64,000 nucleotides of DNA from Lineus longissimus. Its lineage: Eukaryota; Nemertea; Pilidiophora; Heteronemertea; Lineidae. Location of the stretch: the NCBI RefSeq assembly GCF_910592395.1, contig NC_088315.1:13685808-13749807 (forward strand). Direction: 5' to 3'. The position numbers and the translations under genes were made by a program. Below are positions 32,421-43,377 of the stretch, piece by piece; the first letter of the stretch is position 1; each line of letters begins with the position of its first letter. The notes beneath the pieces are model-generated. The model had not been told where the DNA came from. It saw only the letters and a program-made list of their open reading frames with translations, and made no database searches.

Positions 32421-34613
32421 TAATTCTTGAAAATTGAAAATCAGCCAATGGGGCGCGACTTGCCGATGCGCTGGAGCGACGCCGGACACATGAAACTACC
32501 ATGACTACCCCGCATATTTATCAGCGCCATTTTTGACCAAAAAATTTTTTTTCAAGCTATACAGAGAATTTCTAATGGAAATGCACTAATTCCTTCACGC
32601 ATGTATAGCTTACGCACCCTACCTAAAGGGGGGGGGGGATTATATACATGGAGATGTAAATGTTGACAAATTGTTCTTCTCGAGATGAGAAATGTATGTT
32701 TGGTGTTTCTGCACATGCACGTGCACATGCACATGCACATGCATATATAAGCACACGATTACTACACTGTCTTTAACTACTTGTAACGAATAAAATCTAT
32801 ATCTATAAATTGGAAGCAAAACACGATTTTAGAAATGCCTCTTATTTATCTTCTTTTTTGTTATTATACAAATACAGAAGCATCAGTAATTTCGTCTCTT
32901 CTACTCTAAATATTAGCTTTAAAACTTGTTTCCTGCATTCAAATCATACACTCATCAGTCATCACGAAACAGGAAGTTTGATTTATGTTTTTAAAAGGCC
33001 ATCATGCGGCCTATAATCAACAAGCTTTCTCATTTCTCACTCAAAATACTTCAGTGTGTAAATTGACTAGAATGTATTAAAACCTGTCAAATATAGCAAT
33101 CAACAAGCGTCCATGTATTGTTAAAACAATTGCAAACACTTACAATGCTGCCCCAGCCACTCCAGCGCCATTCCACTCAGCAAGTGGACATGTTATCGTG
33201 ACTATGACCGCAGGACCAATCTTGGGAACGATTTCATGCAGAGTATTGTTAGTAGTTGTTTAATGGAAATACATTGTACACCAGGACTTGAACATAAGTG
33301 CAATATGATTGATGACCTTGAGTGCTGCGGCGTTCGCAAAAGACAATCGCCAACGATATTTGTTTCGCCACTGATCTTCGTTTGATTTGTGGGTGGAATT
33401 CGTGGCTGCAGCGACTGATTTCCGGCTCATATAAAGAACGAGATTTGTAGGATGTTTTTAAAAATCGTTGTATCAGCCAGTGATTGACCAATTTCTGTGA
33501 AAATGTGCCACAAATACATTTTGAAATAAAATCCGCGCCCCCCCCCACCCCAAAAACAAAACAACATCGACATTTGGCCTCCGCCCATTCCTGTTTGACT
33601 CTTATAGTACTAGATTTTGCAGCATGTCATTGATTTCATCAGTATAGCTTAGGCTTTGTATATAAGTCACGCGTAAATATTCATTATCATTGCATTTGTG
33701 ACACACGTAATTGAATACCATACAGTTTTGAATGATGTCCATACGTTTAGTTAAATATACTTTCCTCCTGACAGTGACTGGAAAACTTTTTGAGTAGTAA
33801 ATACCGTTATTTATGGATATTTGGGGATAATGACATTATTGGAGCGGAATCTTATCATATTAGCAAAAATTTCGGGTCATCAACGCCTAGTTTGTCACAA
33901 ATATCGTACTTGGAATATGACTCGAAGTAAGCACTGAGTAGTGATCAAGTATTTTAAATTGCATGCCTGCTAATAAACAATGTTGTAGGCCCCGAATTTT
34001 GATAAAAATCTTCTAGCAAATGTTTGAAATTCAGTCCCGATATCATATTTTTTATGAATGGTCGGTGATGGTAATCTATTTCATCTTGTGGTTTTGGCAT
34101 TGTTAGAAGGGGTTAAAGCATCCTGAACTTCAGGGTTTTTCACTTGGAACCTATAAATGACCAAGTTTTTTGAGTTATGTGTGTGGGAGAGGAGCTCACG
34201 ACTGACCTTGGTATTCGAGGATAGGGGGTCAAGAGGTCTTCTGATGAAAAGATGGTGAAAGTGCAAAGTTTTCTGTCCTCGTTGACACACTCTCTCGCTT
34301 CATCATCATCCGACTCATCTGTCATCTAACTTGGTAATTCCTGAATCCGTTTAATAATATGCCTCGTTATACATACTAGAGCCTCTACTGCTAAGAGTGA
34401 GCCCCTTTGCAATTGTTTTGGAGTGATTACTTTGAAAGACAAGAGCGACGCAGGGCGTGGCATATGCCCCCGCGTCAGCACATTGAGTTGGTGTATTAGG
34501 AAAGTGTTTTTCAGACAACCCCGGGCAGCTGGTGTCATAGCTGACAGGGTTTAGTTGACATCGTGAAGGAGTTAATGGTCTGTAATGCCCGCTGTACACG
34601 TTATCTTTTTCTT
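32421..34613. other. Non-coding stretch with simple repeats
   Basis: A (GCACAT)n-like run lies at about 32711-32744, and a short poly(G) near 32628. A minus-strand open stretch at about 33146-33237 ends in a consensus donor (ATT|GTAAGT) and follows a TACTAAC box, but lacks a clear acceptor. Nothing else was recognised. Confidence 0.25.
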
Positions 34614-35290
34614 GATACACAGACGGACGGACACACGGACGGGACGAACGGACATCGGTAAAACATAATGCCTCTGCAATGCATAACGAATTGGCGGGGG
34701 CATAAAAATGAACTTGATCAGAAAAATGGTTCTCCTCGCAATTGACGGAAACCGATTTCAAGCACGCCGCCCTGGTGGCCATATTGACAATCGGAACAAG
34801 CCAGTTTTCGAAAGGAACTTTCTTCCAGTCAACCCTAGCGCAAATACCAAAAATAAATTTGATCGGACAAACGGTTCTCCTCGAAATTGACGGAAATTGA
34901 TTTCAAGCACACCGCCCTGGTGGCCATATTAACAATCGGAACGAGCCTGTTTTCGAAAGGAACTTCCCTCTAGTCACCCCCAACGTACATACCAAAAATG
35001 ATTTTGATCTGACGAACGGTTCTCCTCGAAATACACGGAAATCAATTTCAAGCACGCCGCCCTAGAGGCCATAATGAGAATCAGAACGAGCCCGTTTTCG
35101 AAAGGATCCTTCCTTTAGTAAAGTTCAACCCACAATAAAGGTTTCGTGGTCATCACTAAAAGCGTTCTCCTTAAAATGAGCGGAAACGAAACGTTTACAG
35201 ACGCCTGACGCCTGACGCCTGACGGCTGACGGACATTGGTAAAACATAAAGCCTCCGCAATGCTTTACGCTTTACGCTTTATTGGCATAA
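34614..35290 (+). repeat. Second composite tandem-repeat element (145-bp monomers)
   Basis: The phrase GGTTCTCCTCG recurs at 34728, 34873 and 35018 (degraded at 35162), giving a 145-bp period and about 3.5 copies. Each monomer contains a form of CGCCCTGGTGGCCATA and GTTTTCGAAAGGA. Both ends carry a GACGG/GACGCCT microsatellite followed by GGTAAAACATAA, GCCTCYGCAATGC and TTGGC...CATAAAAA. The design parallels the 302-bp element: tandem core, microsatellite and fixed ends. Confidence 0.75.
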
Positions 35291-35514
35291 AAAAATAGTC
35301 CTCAACCTCGCCGGCCGAAACCTGAGTTCTCGCAATTATGAACACTTAAAGAATAGCTCCTGGAATAAATCGCTACAGCGATAATCGGGAAAACTAACGC
35401 ACCTGCATATTCCGTATATCATTATTATTCCAATATAGGACTGTATATCGCTCAAAAATTTGCGTTTGTACCAATAAAGGTGTTTTAAATCCACTAAACA
35501 CAGAGTTTATGGAG

Positions 35515-35580
35515 GGCGCCATTTTCTCACTTTTTTCGCGATCTCTCCTCCCAAAAACCGGAGAATCGTGACGTCACGTG
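35515..35580 (+). promoter_or_regulatory. CRE plus E-box promoter-like cluster
   Basis: TGACGTCA (35569-35576) overlaps CACGTG (35575-35580), and GGCGCCATTTT (YY1-like, reversed) lies about 50 bp upstream near 35515. The cluster directly precedes the acidic open frame at 35578. The promoter role is inference. Confidence 0.35.
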
Positions 35581-35942
35581 TGCAATTCACATTGTCAGTA
35601 TTGTCACAATAACAGTCAGCCGATTGATATTTTGAGATCGTGTTATTGTATTGTTATCAAGGGGGCTTCAGATGATGAAAGCTACGTTGACAGCAGTGAC
35701 ACTTCGATGAGCAGCGGGAGTTATGAAGATTTGGATGTAGGGGGAAATGTTGGTGTACAGGGCTACCAGTTTGAGCCGGAATATGAAGAGAGGGGGAGAT
35801 TGACGGCAATGACGCTATGGCTCAAGCTATTGAAGATGCAGCTGGACCCGATGTTGATGGCCAAAATGAGGACTATGAACCGAGGCATTTTGCATTCAAG
35901 CAATCCATTTATTACGCGAATGTCCAAATAAAACGAAATTAG
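35578..35942 (+). pseudogene. Acidic ORF resembling P2X7-like transposon-associated proteins
   Basis: An open frame holds GASDDESYVDSSDTSMSSGS, then YEDLDVGG and GYQFEPEYEE. After a one-base frameshift near 35805, GNDAMAQAIEDAAGPDVDGQ continues to a stop near 35942. A serine/aspartate-rich start followed by YQFEPE-like resembles the N-terminus of the zinc-binding P2X7-intracellular-domain-like proteins often carried by Harbinger/ISL2EU elements. The zinc-binding cysteines are absent here, so this is at most a first exon or a broken copy. The match is by memory of the motif and is weak. Confidence 0.3.
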
Positions 35943-36489
35943 AATGATTTAATTGCGTGAAATCTTGAGACATGCGAGAGAGATCGCGAAGAAACGGATA
36001 TTGACATGGATTCATACACTGCGCACGCGCGAAAAGCGGTGACAAGCCCACAATATGCACGATCTGTGCTTCGGAATTTCAGCCAATCACTGCCATTGCA
36101 CACACCGCGTCATCACCGAGGGAAATTTGACTCAAAATGGCGCTGTCCATGTCAGTAAAATAGGGACTTTTAATATCAATTTTTCTCCCTGAACTATAAT
36201 ATTTCTTCCACTTTCAAAAGGTTTGTGGTAAAGAGGAATACTCATTTAATATATTTCCATTGGTTTCGTTCAAAAAGGCTGCCAACGATTTATTCCAGGA
36301 GCTATCCTTTAACATTTGGTCTTTCGTGCTCAAAGCCCCATCTCGAGTGTCCTCCGAATAAATTGTCAAATGCTATAACCTCCGCTACACGTAGCCTCAT
36401 AAAATCGATGCAGTGAATGATATGTATCTACGTGACATGGCTTTAATGGCAAGTACAATTTTCGTCACCAAAACGCATAAAATCAGCCG

Positions 36490-36800
36490 TTCGGAAGATG
36501 ACAAACCTCTTACTTCAATTTGCTAGCCACCTCAGGTGCAACCTTGAAAACTCGAAGCATTTCCTAACAAGTAAAAAGCATATGCTATGCTTTGTTCATA
36601 TGAAGACAAGCATTTCCTCCCTTTCGAAGCAAGCTCTAGAGGCTAAAAATCGTTTGCTTAGAATTGTAGCAGACTTAAATTTCCGAGCATTTGCTACGGT
36701 TTTATTCATACGAGTACAAGCAAATGATTCAAAATCGGTAGGGAAAGCAAATGCTAGTTTTTATTCATATGGTCCATTGTCTCTGCCAGAATTGCCTTCC
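36490..36800 (+). repeat. Degenerate direct repeat (three partial copies)
   Basis: Forms of GCTAYGSTTTNATTCATAYG with flanking ACAAGCA recur near 36582, 36690 and 36750. A 108-codon open frame spans them (36498-36824), but the repeats make coding unlikely. Confidence 0.4.
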
Positions 36801-36839
36801 ATTGCACGTGTATTGAATATATGATGTCACAAATGTACG

Positions 36840-37400
36840 TGGCAAGAATTTCCGAACAAAATGCCGTACTGTTTTGTGGCGATTTACTAAATATCTTCGA
36901 GTCTGTGATTAAAACAGTTCAAGGGCCAACACTAGCTTAGCTTCAAATTAATATGTTATGTATTTTATTTCCTAGAACTTCTAACTAAATTTCTCATAAA
37001 ATCTTTGTAACTAATGGAGGTAGACAATTCATTCATCACACAATCATGTTTATGACGCTACTTATACTCCACACCCGACTTTCACCCATTCGAATCGTTT
37101 GGGTCAACAGTCACCAACGCGTTTAAACGTGAACGTCATTTTGTTTTGATATAAATGACATTACTTTTGGTTATCACGAACTGGACACACACCAGGCTTT
37201 TCGACTGTCTTATTGGACTTCTGCGGTACGTATCAATCCATTCTTTTGTCATAATCAGTCAATTAGATGCAACGTATTAGAACAGAACAGGATCATGATG
37301 TCTGCTCATTTCTCAAACAGCCAAATGGCACGTACTCGGATGAACAATATTAGGTTGCTGGCAAAACATCTGGTTGCCAGCAATTCGTCGTGCTTGATTT
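36840..37400. other. Non-coding stretch, nothing recognised
   Basis: No gene or repeat recognised. Confidence 0.3.
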
Positions 37401-37407
37401 TAACGGA

Positions 37408-37570
37408 ACGAGTGAAGTCAAGGGAACAAGAGACCACGTGTGGTTGAAGCATTTTGATTGGCTCCGGGCATCATCCAGGCCTGACTTGGATTGAATCGTC
37501 AGCTTATGCTGCGGAGACCAATCAAAATAGCTTTAACCTCACGACATTCTTGTCTCCTTTACTTCAGGTA
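37408..37570. mobile_element. Foldback element with ~53-bp imperfect arms
   Basis: The left arm (GAAGTCAAGGGAACAAGAGA...TTTTGATTGGCTCCG) and the right arm (CGGAGACCAATCAAAATAGC...TCTCCTTTACTTC) are imperfect reverse complements around a ~55-bp spacer. A single right-arm copy reappears in the same orientation at 37796-37853 (GCGGAGACCAATTAAACTAC...), about 291 bp downstream. Confidence 0.6.
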
Positions 37571-37859
37571 AGCCCACTTTTCATTACGATTTTTGAGAAC
37601 TTATATCACAAGTTTCCATGAGTTTCTGTGGCACATTAACTTTCGTGTACTCCCAAGAGTAATCAAGAGGGCCAGGTTACTTACTTGATAGATCGTGTTC
37701 ACAATGATCCGTGTGTACATGTAAGACGTACACGCCTTTCACTAGTGAACTTTTGTTTGTGTATACTGTAAATTTATACATGTTCGTGGTGAGGTTATGA
37801 TGCGGAGACCAATTAAACTACCTTAAACCTCACGACATTCTTGTCTCCTTTATAATAAA

Positions 37860-38870
37860 ATCATTGTCTGCACGAACAAACCCGATCACGAAGCAATTTT
37901 CCATACGCTACCAAAATAGTGCGCATAAAACCCCTCAAAACCACTTTGTTTCAGGAGGAATTGTTTTTTGGGCAAAGACTTGAAATGCAATATGAATCCT
38001 TTTTTTTTAAAGCCACACTATAATGTAATGTAATTTCGTGGATGAGGTATTTCACCACATTCAGATTGCAATGGCGGAAAATTCAAGCAGTGAGAGTAAG
38101 ATAGCGCCTGACCACAATACTATCACTGTGCACGGGGTCCATTCTCCAAGCGTCGCCAATGGTAACCTTTGTTGCCAATAAAGTATAAGTCGGTTTACTG
38201 ACTCTGCCGCATATGGTATCATAAGGGACTTTCGATGCGCTAAAATGGCTTGTCTTGTCCAATTGGCAATATTTCACTTGTGTGGTGAACAGAGCTAGGA
38301 GTCAATGCGACAGTTTTGTGATTTATTAATATATATATATGAATAAGACATCCTGCAGAAAGAGGGAAAACGGGCGCTTCCAGAGTTATACCGGACAGAT
38401 GGGTTTTCCTTATGCAAACACCTCATTAAGCAAATGAGTTGTGTGATTGTCCAGTCACGAAAGAAAAAGGTTGCAATAGTTTAGTTTGATCAATGTTGGT
38501 CAAATCGCGCGCTGTCTATCGTTTGATCTAACCCGTGCATTGTCCGAGAGCTGATACCCCATCGTAATGCTAGACTATCAGTTCAGGGATTAGGCTTGCG
38601 GGACAATAGGCCAATCTTGGGAGGACCTGAATTGTTCAAATTTGGTTCTAAGGGCCTCTAAACGTAATGATCTAAAAACAGAAGCTCTATGATTAGTTAA
38701 TGGAAATTTACATCAATATTGATTGCGTCACTCGATATCAGATGTCATTTAGTGTTGTGGGAGGGAGGAAAACGGCACCTAAAAATAATCTGATTTTGAA
38801 CAGAAATGTGTATTTACATATTTACGTATTTTCCACCAGTGAAGTTATTTCAGAGCTACCAGGACGAATG
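37860..38870. other. Non-coding stretch, nothing recognised
   Basis: No gene recognised. A short AT dinucleotide run lies at 38328-38340. The minus-strand 64-codon frame at 38083-38277 has no known domain. Confidence 0.3.
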
Positions 38871-38876
38871 AACATT

Positions 38877-39148
38877 GCACCACTTTGACTTCTGCAATCA
38901 AACAACATCTTGAGACTTGTTCCTGTTACCAAACCTCACAGTCTCTTTCAGAATGCTTAGAGTCTGTTTCGTATTGCTTTTCAATATACTAGACGCTGGG
39001 AGAAGATATTTCGAAACTACAATAAAAGAAGCAATTCATATCAAATTAGCCAATATAACCATAACAAGCAGTTATTTGAAAGTGGTTCATTCTTCACACT
39101 GGAATAGTTCTAATCCTGTTAATCCCTTTTCAACATGTATTATGTGAG
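38877..39148 (+). pseudogene. Penelope-like element GIY-YIG C-terminal remnant
   Basis: Spread over two frames: CNQTTS...LFLLPNLTVSF, then FNILDAGRRYFETTIKEAIH, IKLANIT and a stop at 39146. The pattern ILD...F..TIKEAIHIK followed by a few residues is how GIY-YIG endonuclease domains of Penelope-like retroelements end. A homologous minus-strand copy lies at 63043-63200. The reverse transcriptase part is absent, so the copy is truncated. Confidence 0.6.
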
Positions 39149-39189
39149 ATATGTACAACTCCCGTGTGTAGTATATTCTTTCCAGTAAT

Positions 39190-39245
39190 CATTTGACCGC
39201 CTGATGAGGACCGATGAAGGTCGAAACCGATTGTAATGATCTATG
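39190..39245 (+). ncRNA. Hammerhead-ribozyme-like motif downstream of the Penelope remnant
   Basis: CTGATGAGGACCGATGAAGG (39201-39220) followed by TCGAAAC gives the two conserved hammerhead core strands CTGATGA and GAAA around a 4-bp stem II (GACC/GGTC) with a GATGAA loop. One unpaired G lies beside the stem. ATCAT upstream (39189-39193) can pair with ATGAT downstream (39236-39240) as part of stem I, but a clear cleavage triplet and stem III are not evident. Hammerheads are known in Penelope-like terminal repeats, which supports the reading. Catalysis is doubtful. Confidence 0.4.
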
Positions 39246-39885
39246 GTGTAAATATGTAAATAATACACATATCAGTTCAAAATCGGGAAAAAGTAAGATA
39301 AACCGTTGATAGGTCGGAAATGCCTCCTACAAGTGCATTGATTTGAAAAGGAGATGTCACCAATGCCTTGGCTCATTTGAAACTCACAATTAGTCCAGAC
39401 GTAGGGGTTTTAACCCTTTACGTCTGGAGTAAATTCTAACAAAGGTCTCAGTCTCATTCCCGCATGAAATTCCCGGGAAAATAATTATCCGTATTTGGTA
39501 TTGAAAAGCAACGTGTGTACCGCGTGCGTTTATTTACATCACGTGACCTGCAATCGTGGATTGAATATAACATTTGCAAAGGTATAATCTGCAGACCGGG
39601 CGCAGGTGGGCGTCGGGTGTCAGGGCGTCGGGGCCTTTCATCAGAAGCCAAAAAATAATAGGTTCAAGTGTTATAACTGTTTCAACCTCGTCATTACAAA
39701 GAAGTGGATGCAGTCGAATGCATTCCTTTTTCCTCTGAGCCCACGGTCCGTTATATTCACTTTTTTTGCCTTATTCATCGCTTATTGGTCATTGTCATCA
39801 GTCTGACCGAGTGAGGTGCGATTGGATATGAGAGTTGAGTTCATACGACAGATGGCGTGACAGGGTAGCACTACAGTGTATTCTA

Positions 39886-39972
39886 CAGGGTGGCCCAGAA
39901 TTATTTTCCGTCACACAATGGATACACAATAGAATTCGATTGTCCAAAGGAAAATCATTCTGGGCCACCCTG
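39886..39972. mobile_element. 87-bp mariner-type miniature element
   Basis: CAGGGTGGCCCAGAAT opens it, and ATTCTGGGCCACCCTG closes it as a perfect inverted repeat; with the next ten bases (one mismatch) the arm is about 26 bp. TA flanks both ends (39884-39885, 39973-39974), as required for mariner/Tc1 insertion. No coding capacity. Confidence 0.85.
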
Positions 39973-40409
39973 TAGACTAGTACGGCATTGTAATATCCAA
40001 AGTCTCATAGAATTTATACAAACCTAAATACTGTAATATCCTCACTGGTATTTCATCAGCAGACCAGCAATTCTGAACAAGAGTAGAACAATGACTGTAT
40101 TATTGACGTGATTTTAGTAACAATTCTACTCTTCGGACGCAGTTGACAGGCCTCGTCCTGTCGCCCAGTGCCACTTCGATAAGTCGTAGGTTTTCCGGAG
40201 GTTTCGGCTATATCCACAACGAACTGTTAGGATATCAACCAAATCAAATTAAAAAAAACAAACAAAATGTCGCTTTGATATGTAGTCGGGTGTGCAACAT
40301 GACGCCAATTCATAACATCCTCACTTCGGTTGCAAACTCTGCCTGAGTGGTATTTTCTTGCTATAATAAATCACTGGTATGACTTGATTCACAATGTGCA
40401 TGTTGTGAT

Positions 40410-40524
40410 GAATAATGCAAAAAACAACAAAAAAATAATAGAAAAGAAATAAAAAGAAAAAAATATCACAGCGAGATTCGATTTCACAACGCCTAAAAGC
40501 ACCTGCACTTGCTCGCTGAGCCAT
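40410..40524 (-). repeat. tRNA-derived SINE with T-rich tail
   Basis: On the minus strand, TGGCTCAGCGAGCAAGTGCA (A box, from about 40524) and GTGAAATCGAATCTCGCTG (B box) are separated by about 16 bases. A long T-rich stretch with TTGTT repeats follows. The spacing fits a tRNA-related SINE head. Confidence 0.55.
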
Positions 40525-40995
40525 CAGTATCCATACAGGATAGGACTATACAAGGCGAAGACAGATCGGGCCCTAATCAAGTCAGTTACCGATCTGTGAC
40601 CGATCGGCATTTTTCAGGTTACCGCTTTAGAGGGGAGAGGACTAAGGCACTAGCCAAGGCAAACGGGCAAAATGGTATCACGTGTAACTTGAATTTACAT
40701 CAGATCATTTTGAGGTAGTATCAATATCCGTTGGTCACGTGGTATGCGACGTATGGGTGTTACCAGTGTTAATTGCTATAGTCTCCAGATAAAGAATGTG
40801 ATATTCAGTAGAATATCCAAATGCACATCACGAACATTCCATACAGGAATATAGAAAGCAAAGACAGCTTCGACCTTACTCGGGAGTGTATAATTATTTG
40901 GCCTGTCAGCTTTAAGAGTTTCCAGCAAGATCGCATAAATGTTTGACAAGCGGTGAAAAAGTGGAATTTATGAATGGAAAGTTGGACCCAGAAGT

Positions 40996-41125
40996 TTTGA
41001 GTTAAAGGGGCACTGTTTCGATTACCAAACAGAAGTTTCGAGTTAAAGGGACACTGTAGTGATTACCAAAAGGTCGTTCAGACCCACATGTTAAGAGTTA
41101 AAGGGACACTGTATTGATCAGTGAA
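40996..41125 (+). repeat. Short tandem array, about 3 copies of ~55-65 bp
   Basis: Forms of GAGTTAAAGGGACACTGTA plus TTGATTACCAAA recur near 41000, 41040 and 41094. Confidence 0.7.
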
Positions 41126-41149
41126 AGTTGGAATAGGAAAGGAAAAATA

Positions 41150-42005
41150 AGAAGAAAAAAAATGTGTAAAAATAACGGCTCAAGTGGGACTCGAACCAGC
41201 GATGCGTCACGTTACAGTAATGTAAAAATGCATGGCGACCTGAGGACGGCCGGCTGTTATAAAACGCGGATTTCCCCGGAAATCCGCGGAAAAATCTAAC
41301 TTGGCTACAGGGTGGCTACCTGAACCGCAGGTGAGAGTTTTTCATATTAGTAGTGTCCATTGTTGTGCGCATGAAGTACTCCTGGTGACAAGGTCTTTGG
41401 GAATCCCCGTTATATGGCGCGCTGTATGCGCCGTAAATCACAAGCACCTTGTAGTTTGAAATAAACTTATACTCCAGACGGCCGCGAAGTAAGTTTTTGT
41501 GATTGCTAAAAATAGACTCCAATGTGCAGTCGCATATGGTTGGTTCGGTCCGAGCTGCAAGGAGATTGTCCTAAAAAAATTTCGTAGACCAGAATTCAGT
41601 TCGTCATCGACTTATATTTGAAGGAGGCATATACCGTAACGTACATCAATCCGGGCATCAATCACACTTGAAAGCAACCTCGTAATGTGTTCCGTTAGGG
41701 AAGGAACCACGGTGGTGTCGAAGATAACATTCAAAGTTTATCAACACCAAGAAAAAAAGAGGGAAGAGTCGATCGGAATGGCATGAATGGCGCTCCAGAG
41801 GATTAAAATCTGACCGACGAAATGTGCAGATAACTGGTAGTTCTTGCCTCCGATTCATGATTTATGTTGTTATTTGTATAATATGATTATCATTAAATGT
41901 TATGCGCGTATTTACTGGCGGCTTTGTGATTTTTCCGAGGATTTCCGCGGAAATCCGCGTTTTATAACTGCCGGAGGACGGCCAGCACTACGTTATGTAA
42001 ACGTT
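41150..42005 (-). repeat. tRNA-derived SINE, split by a Mutator-like miniature element
   Basis: A perfect B box, GGTTCGAGTCC, reads on the minus strand at 41197-41187, followed by CACTTGAGCCG and a T/A-rich tail. Its other half resumes after 41974 (GGCCAGCACTACGTTATG). Joined, the minus strand gives a tRNA-like head ending at the tail near 41150. The 723-bp element between the halves is later. Confidence 0.5.
41251..41973. mobile_element. 723-bp Mutator-like non-autonomous transposon with perfect 9-bp target duplication
   Basis: The ends are CGGCTGTTATAAAACGCGGA and, reversed, CGGCAGTTATAAAACGCGGA, continuing inward as inverted repeats over about 45 bp (TTTCC-S-CGGAAATCC, CGGAAAAATC). The nine bases GAGGACGGC are present at both 41242-41250 and 41974-41982. 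A 9-bp duplication with long inverted repeats is characteristic of Mutator-like elements; Merlin is the less likely alternative. No transposase was seen inside. Confidence 0.88.
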
Positions 42006-43010
42006 GTTCCCAATCAAGTGCATGGATCTATTGCGCTGTATAAGGTGCTGTAGCAATGCTTCCACAGTTACCAGTTTAAAATTGCAACAGGTTATCAACC
42101 CTTGAATTAAAGCAGCCAAGCCATTGCGCCTCCGCCAATTCCTGACGCAAAGTTGGATTGTATGTTTGCAAGGCTTACTAGACTTTGCGCAACGAAACGA
42201 AACGAGCGAAATGGGGGAGCGACCATTATGTTTTACCCCGGTACGTCAAGTTCGATACATGGTGTCAGTCACCAGTACGGATGTGTTTTCCATTATGAAT
42301 ACGTGTTTTTAATCAATTAATCAAACCCTTATGAGTTAATTCATTTGAAGTAGAGAGGGTAACGTACATTGTATACACAAATTAAACACACACGCAGTGC
42401 TTGCATGCATTGCAGAGAACGACTTTTGAGTGATGACCCACACCCACCCAGGCAGCTGAGACACATGTCTTGTTGGACATGCCTACTGATTTTTACTAAA
42501 TAAAAGCATAACTTCACTTCACACTTTTCGGGGTTGAAAATGTACTGACGTAAATTACCAAAATTACATGCAAAATTCGCACATGACATGTTATTTCTCA
42601 AAGCTTGGAAGCTCAAATGTCTGAAAGTAATGTATGCGCGTAATGTATACTCTCAGCAAGCGAATAGTTGTGATCGTCAGTTTTTGATACGAATCGTTTC
42701 CTGTATGGCCGTTACAAGCCGTTGTCTGAATATGATGTGAACCTGTTTACCGTTCAATGCTGCTCCCTGTGACGCTGTACCCGCAAATGTTCAATGAAAA
42801 AAATGCTGATAATGACTTACACGGCTTGTTCGCATCGTAAACATAGTGGTACCCGGGTTAACTGTCTTTGCGTTTGGCTTAATTTTACAACGATTACTCC
42901 CCATATAACCACGATCTAGGATGGACAGGCTGTGTTTTATGAATAGGAAAAGTCACCTAGGGACCGTTGCGTAGAATACTTTTTTGGCGAAATATTGCGC
43001 AAAGTCCAGT
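42006..43010. other. Non-coding stretch, nothing recognised
   Basis: No gene or repeat recognised. The minus strand near 42833-42814 has ATG TTT ACG ATG followed by CGTGTAAGT, a possible tiny first exon, but nothing supports it. Confidence 0.25.
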
Positions 43011-43013
43011 AAG

Positions 43014-43377
43014 CCTTTTCAGGGTCACGCTAGGGGTTGAAGTCAGGAAATTAAAAAGTAAACTAATCGCGAATGTCTATGGCCGCGAAAATACAGTGGA
43101 GTCGACATGATGATGGATTCCGGGTGTATGTAGGCTAGGCCTACATTGACATGACCGAACCGATTCAAAAATGTCTCAGCCATCCGCGAAGCCTGCTAGC
43201 AAATGCACGGTCAGCGTGGTTCTTCAGGCCGTAAACTAATGTTGCGACGTTTGTTGCCATCGCCATCACATTTGACATCAAATAATCTGACACCTGTATG
43301 TGTTTGTTAAGACCTTTTCAGGGTCACGCTAGGCCTTGAAGTCAGGAAATTAAAAAGTAAACTAATCGCGAGTGTCT
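43014..43377 (+). repeat. Pair of 65-bp direct repeats 299 bp apart
   Basis: CCTTTTCAGGGTCACGCTAG...AAACTAATCGCGARTGTCTA occurs at 43014-43078 and 43313-43377 with only a few differences. About 234 bp of unrelated sequence lies between them. They could be terminal direct repeats of a very small element or a local duplication. Confidence 0.75.

Noticed and set aside
33146-33237. Minus-strand exon candidate ending in ATT|GTAAGT
   Set aside because: No usable acceptor between the upstream stop and the open stretch; a 30-codon open stretch is expected by chance.
34351-34782. 143-codon minus-strand frame
   Set aside because: Includes the GACGG microsatellite (reads as RPSVRPS-like) and the edge of the 145-bp tandem element; no domain.
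36498-36824. 108-codon plus-strand frame
   Set aside because: Spans degenerate direct repeats and has no recognised domain or splice signals.
39395-39427. Imperfect palindrome CCAGACGTA...TACGTCTGG as a terminator or ribozyme
   Set aside because: Short, isolated, with no adjoining transcript or repeat copy.
41187-41197. Possible functional tRNA gene (perfect B box)
   Set aside because: The head is split by a transposon and the acceptor stem does not pair; best explained as a SINE.
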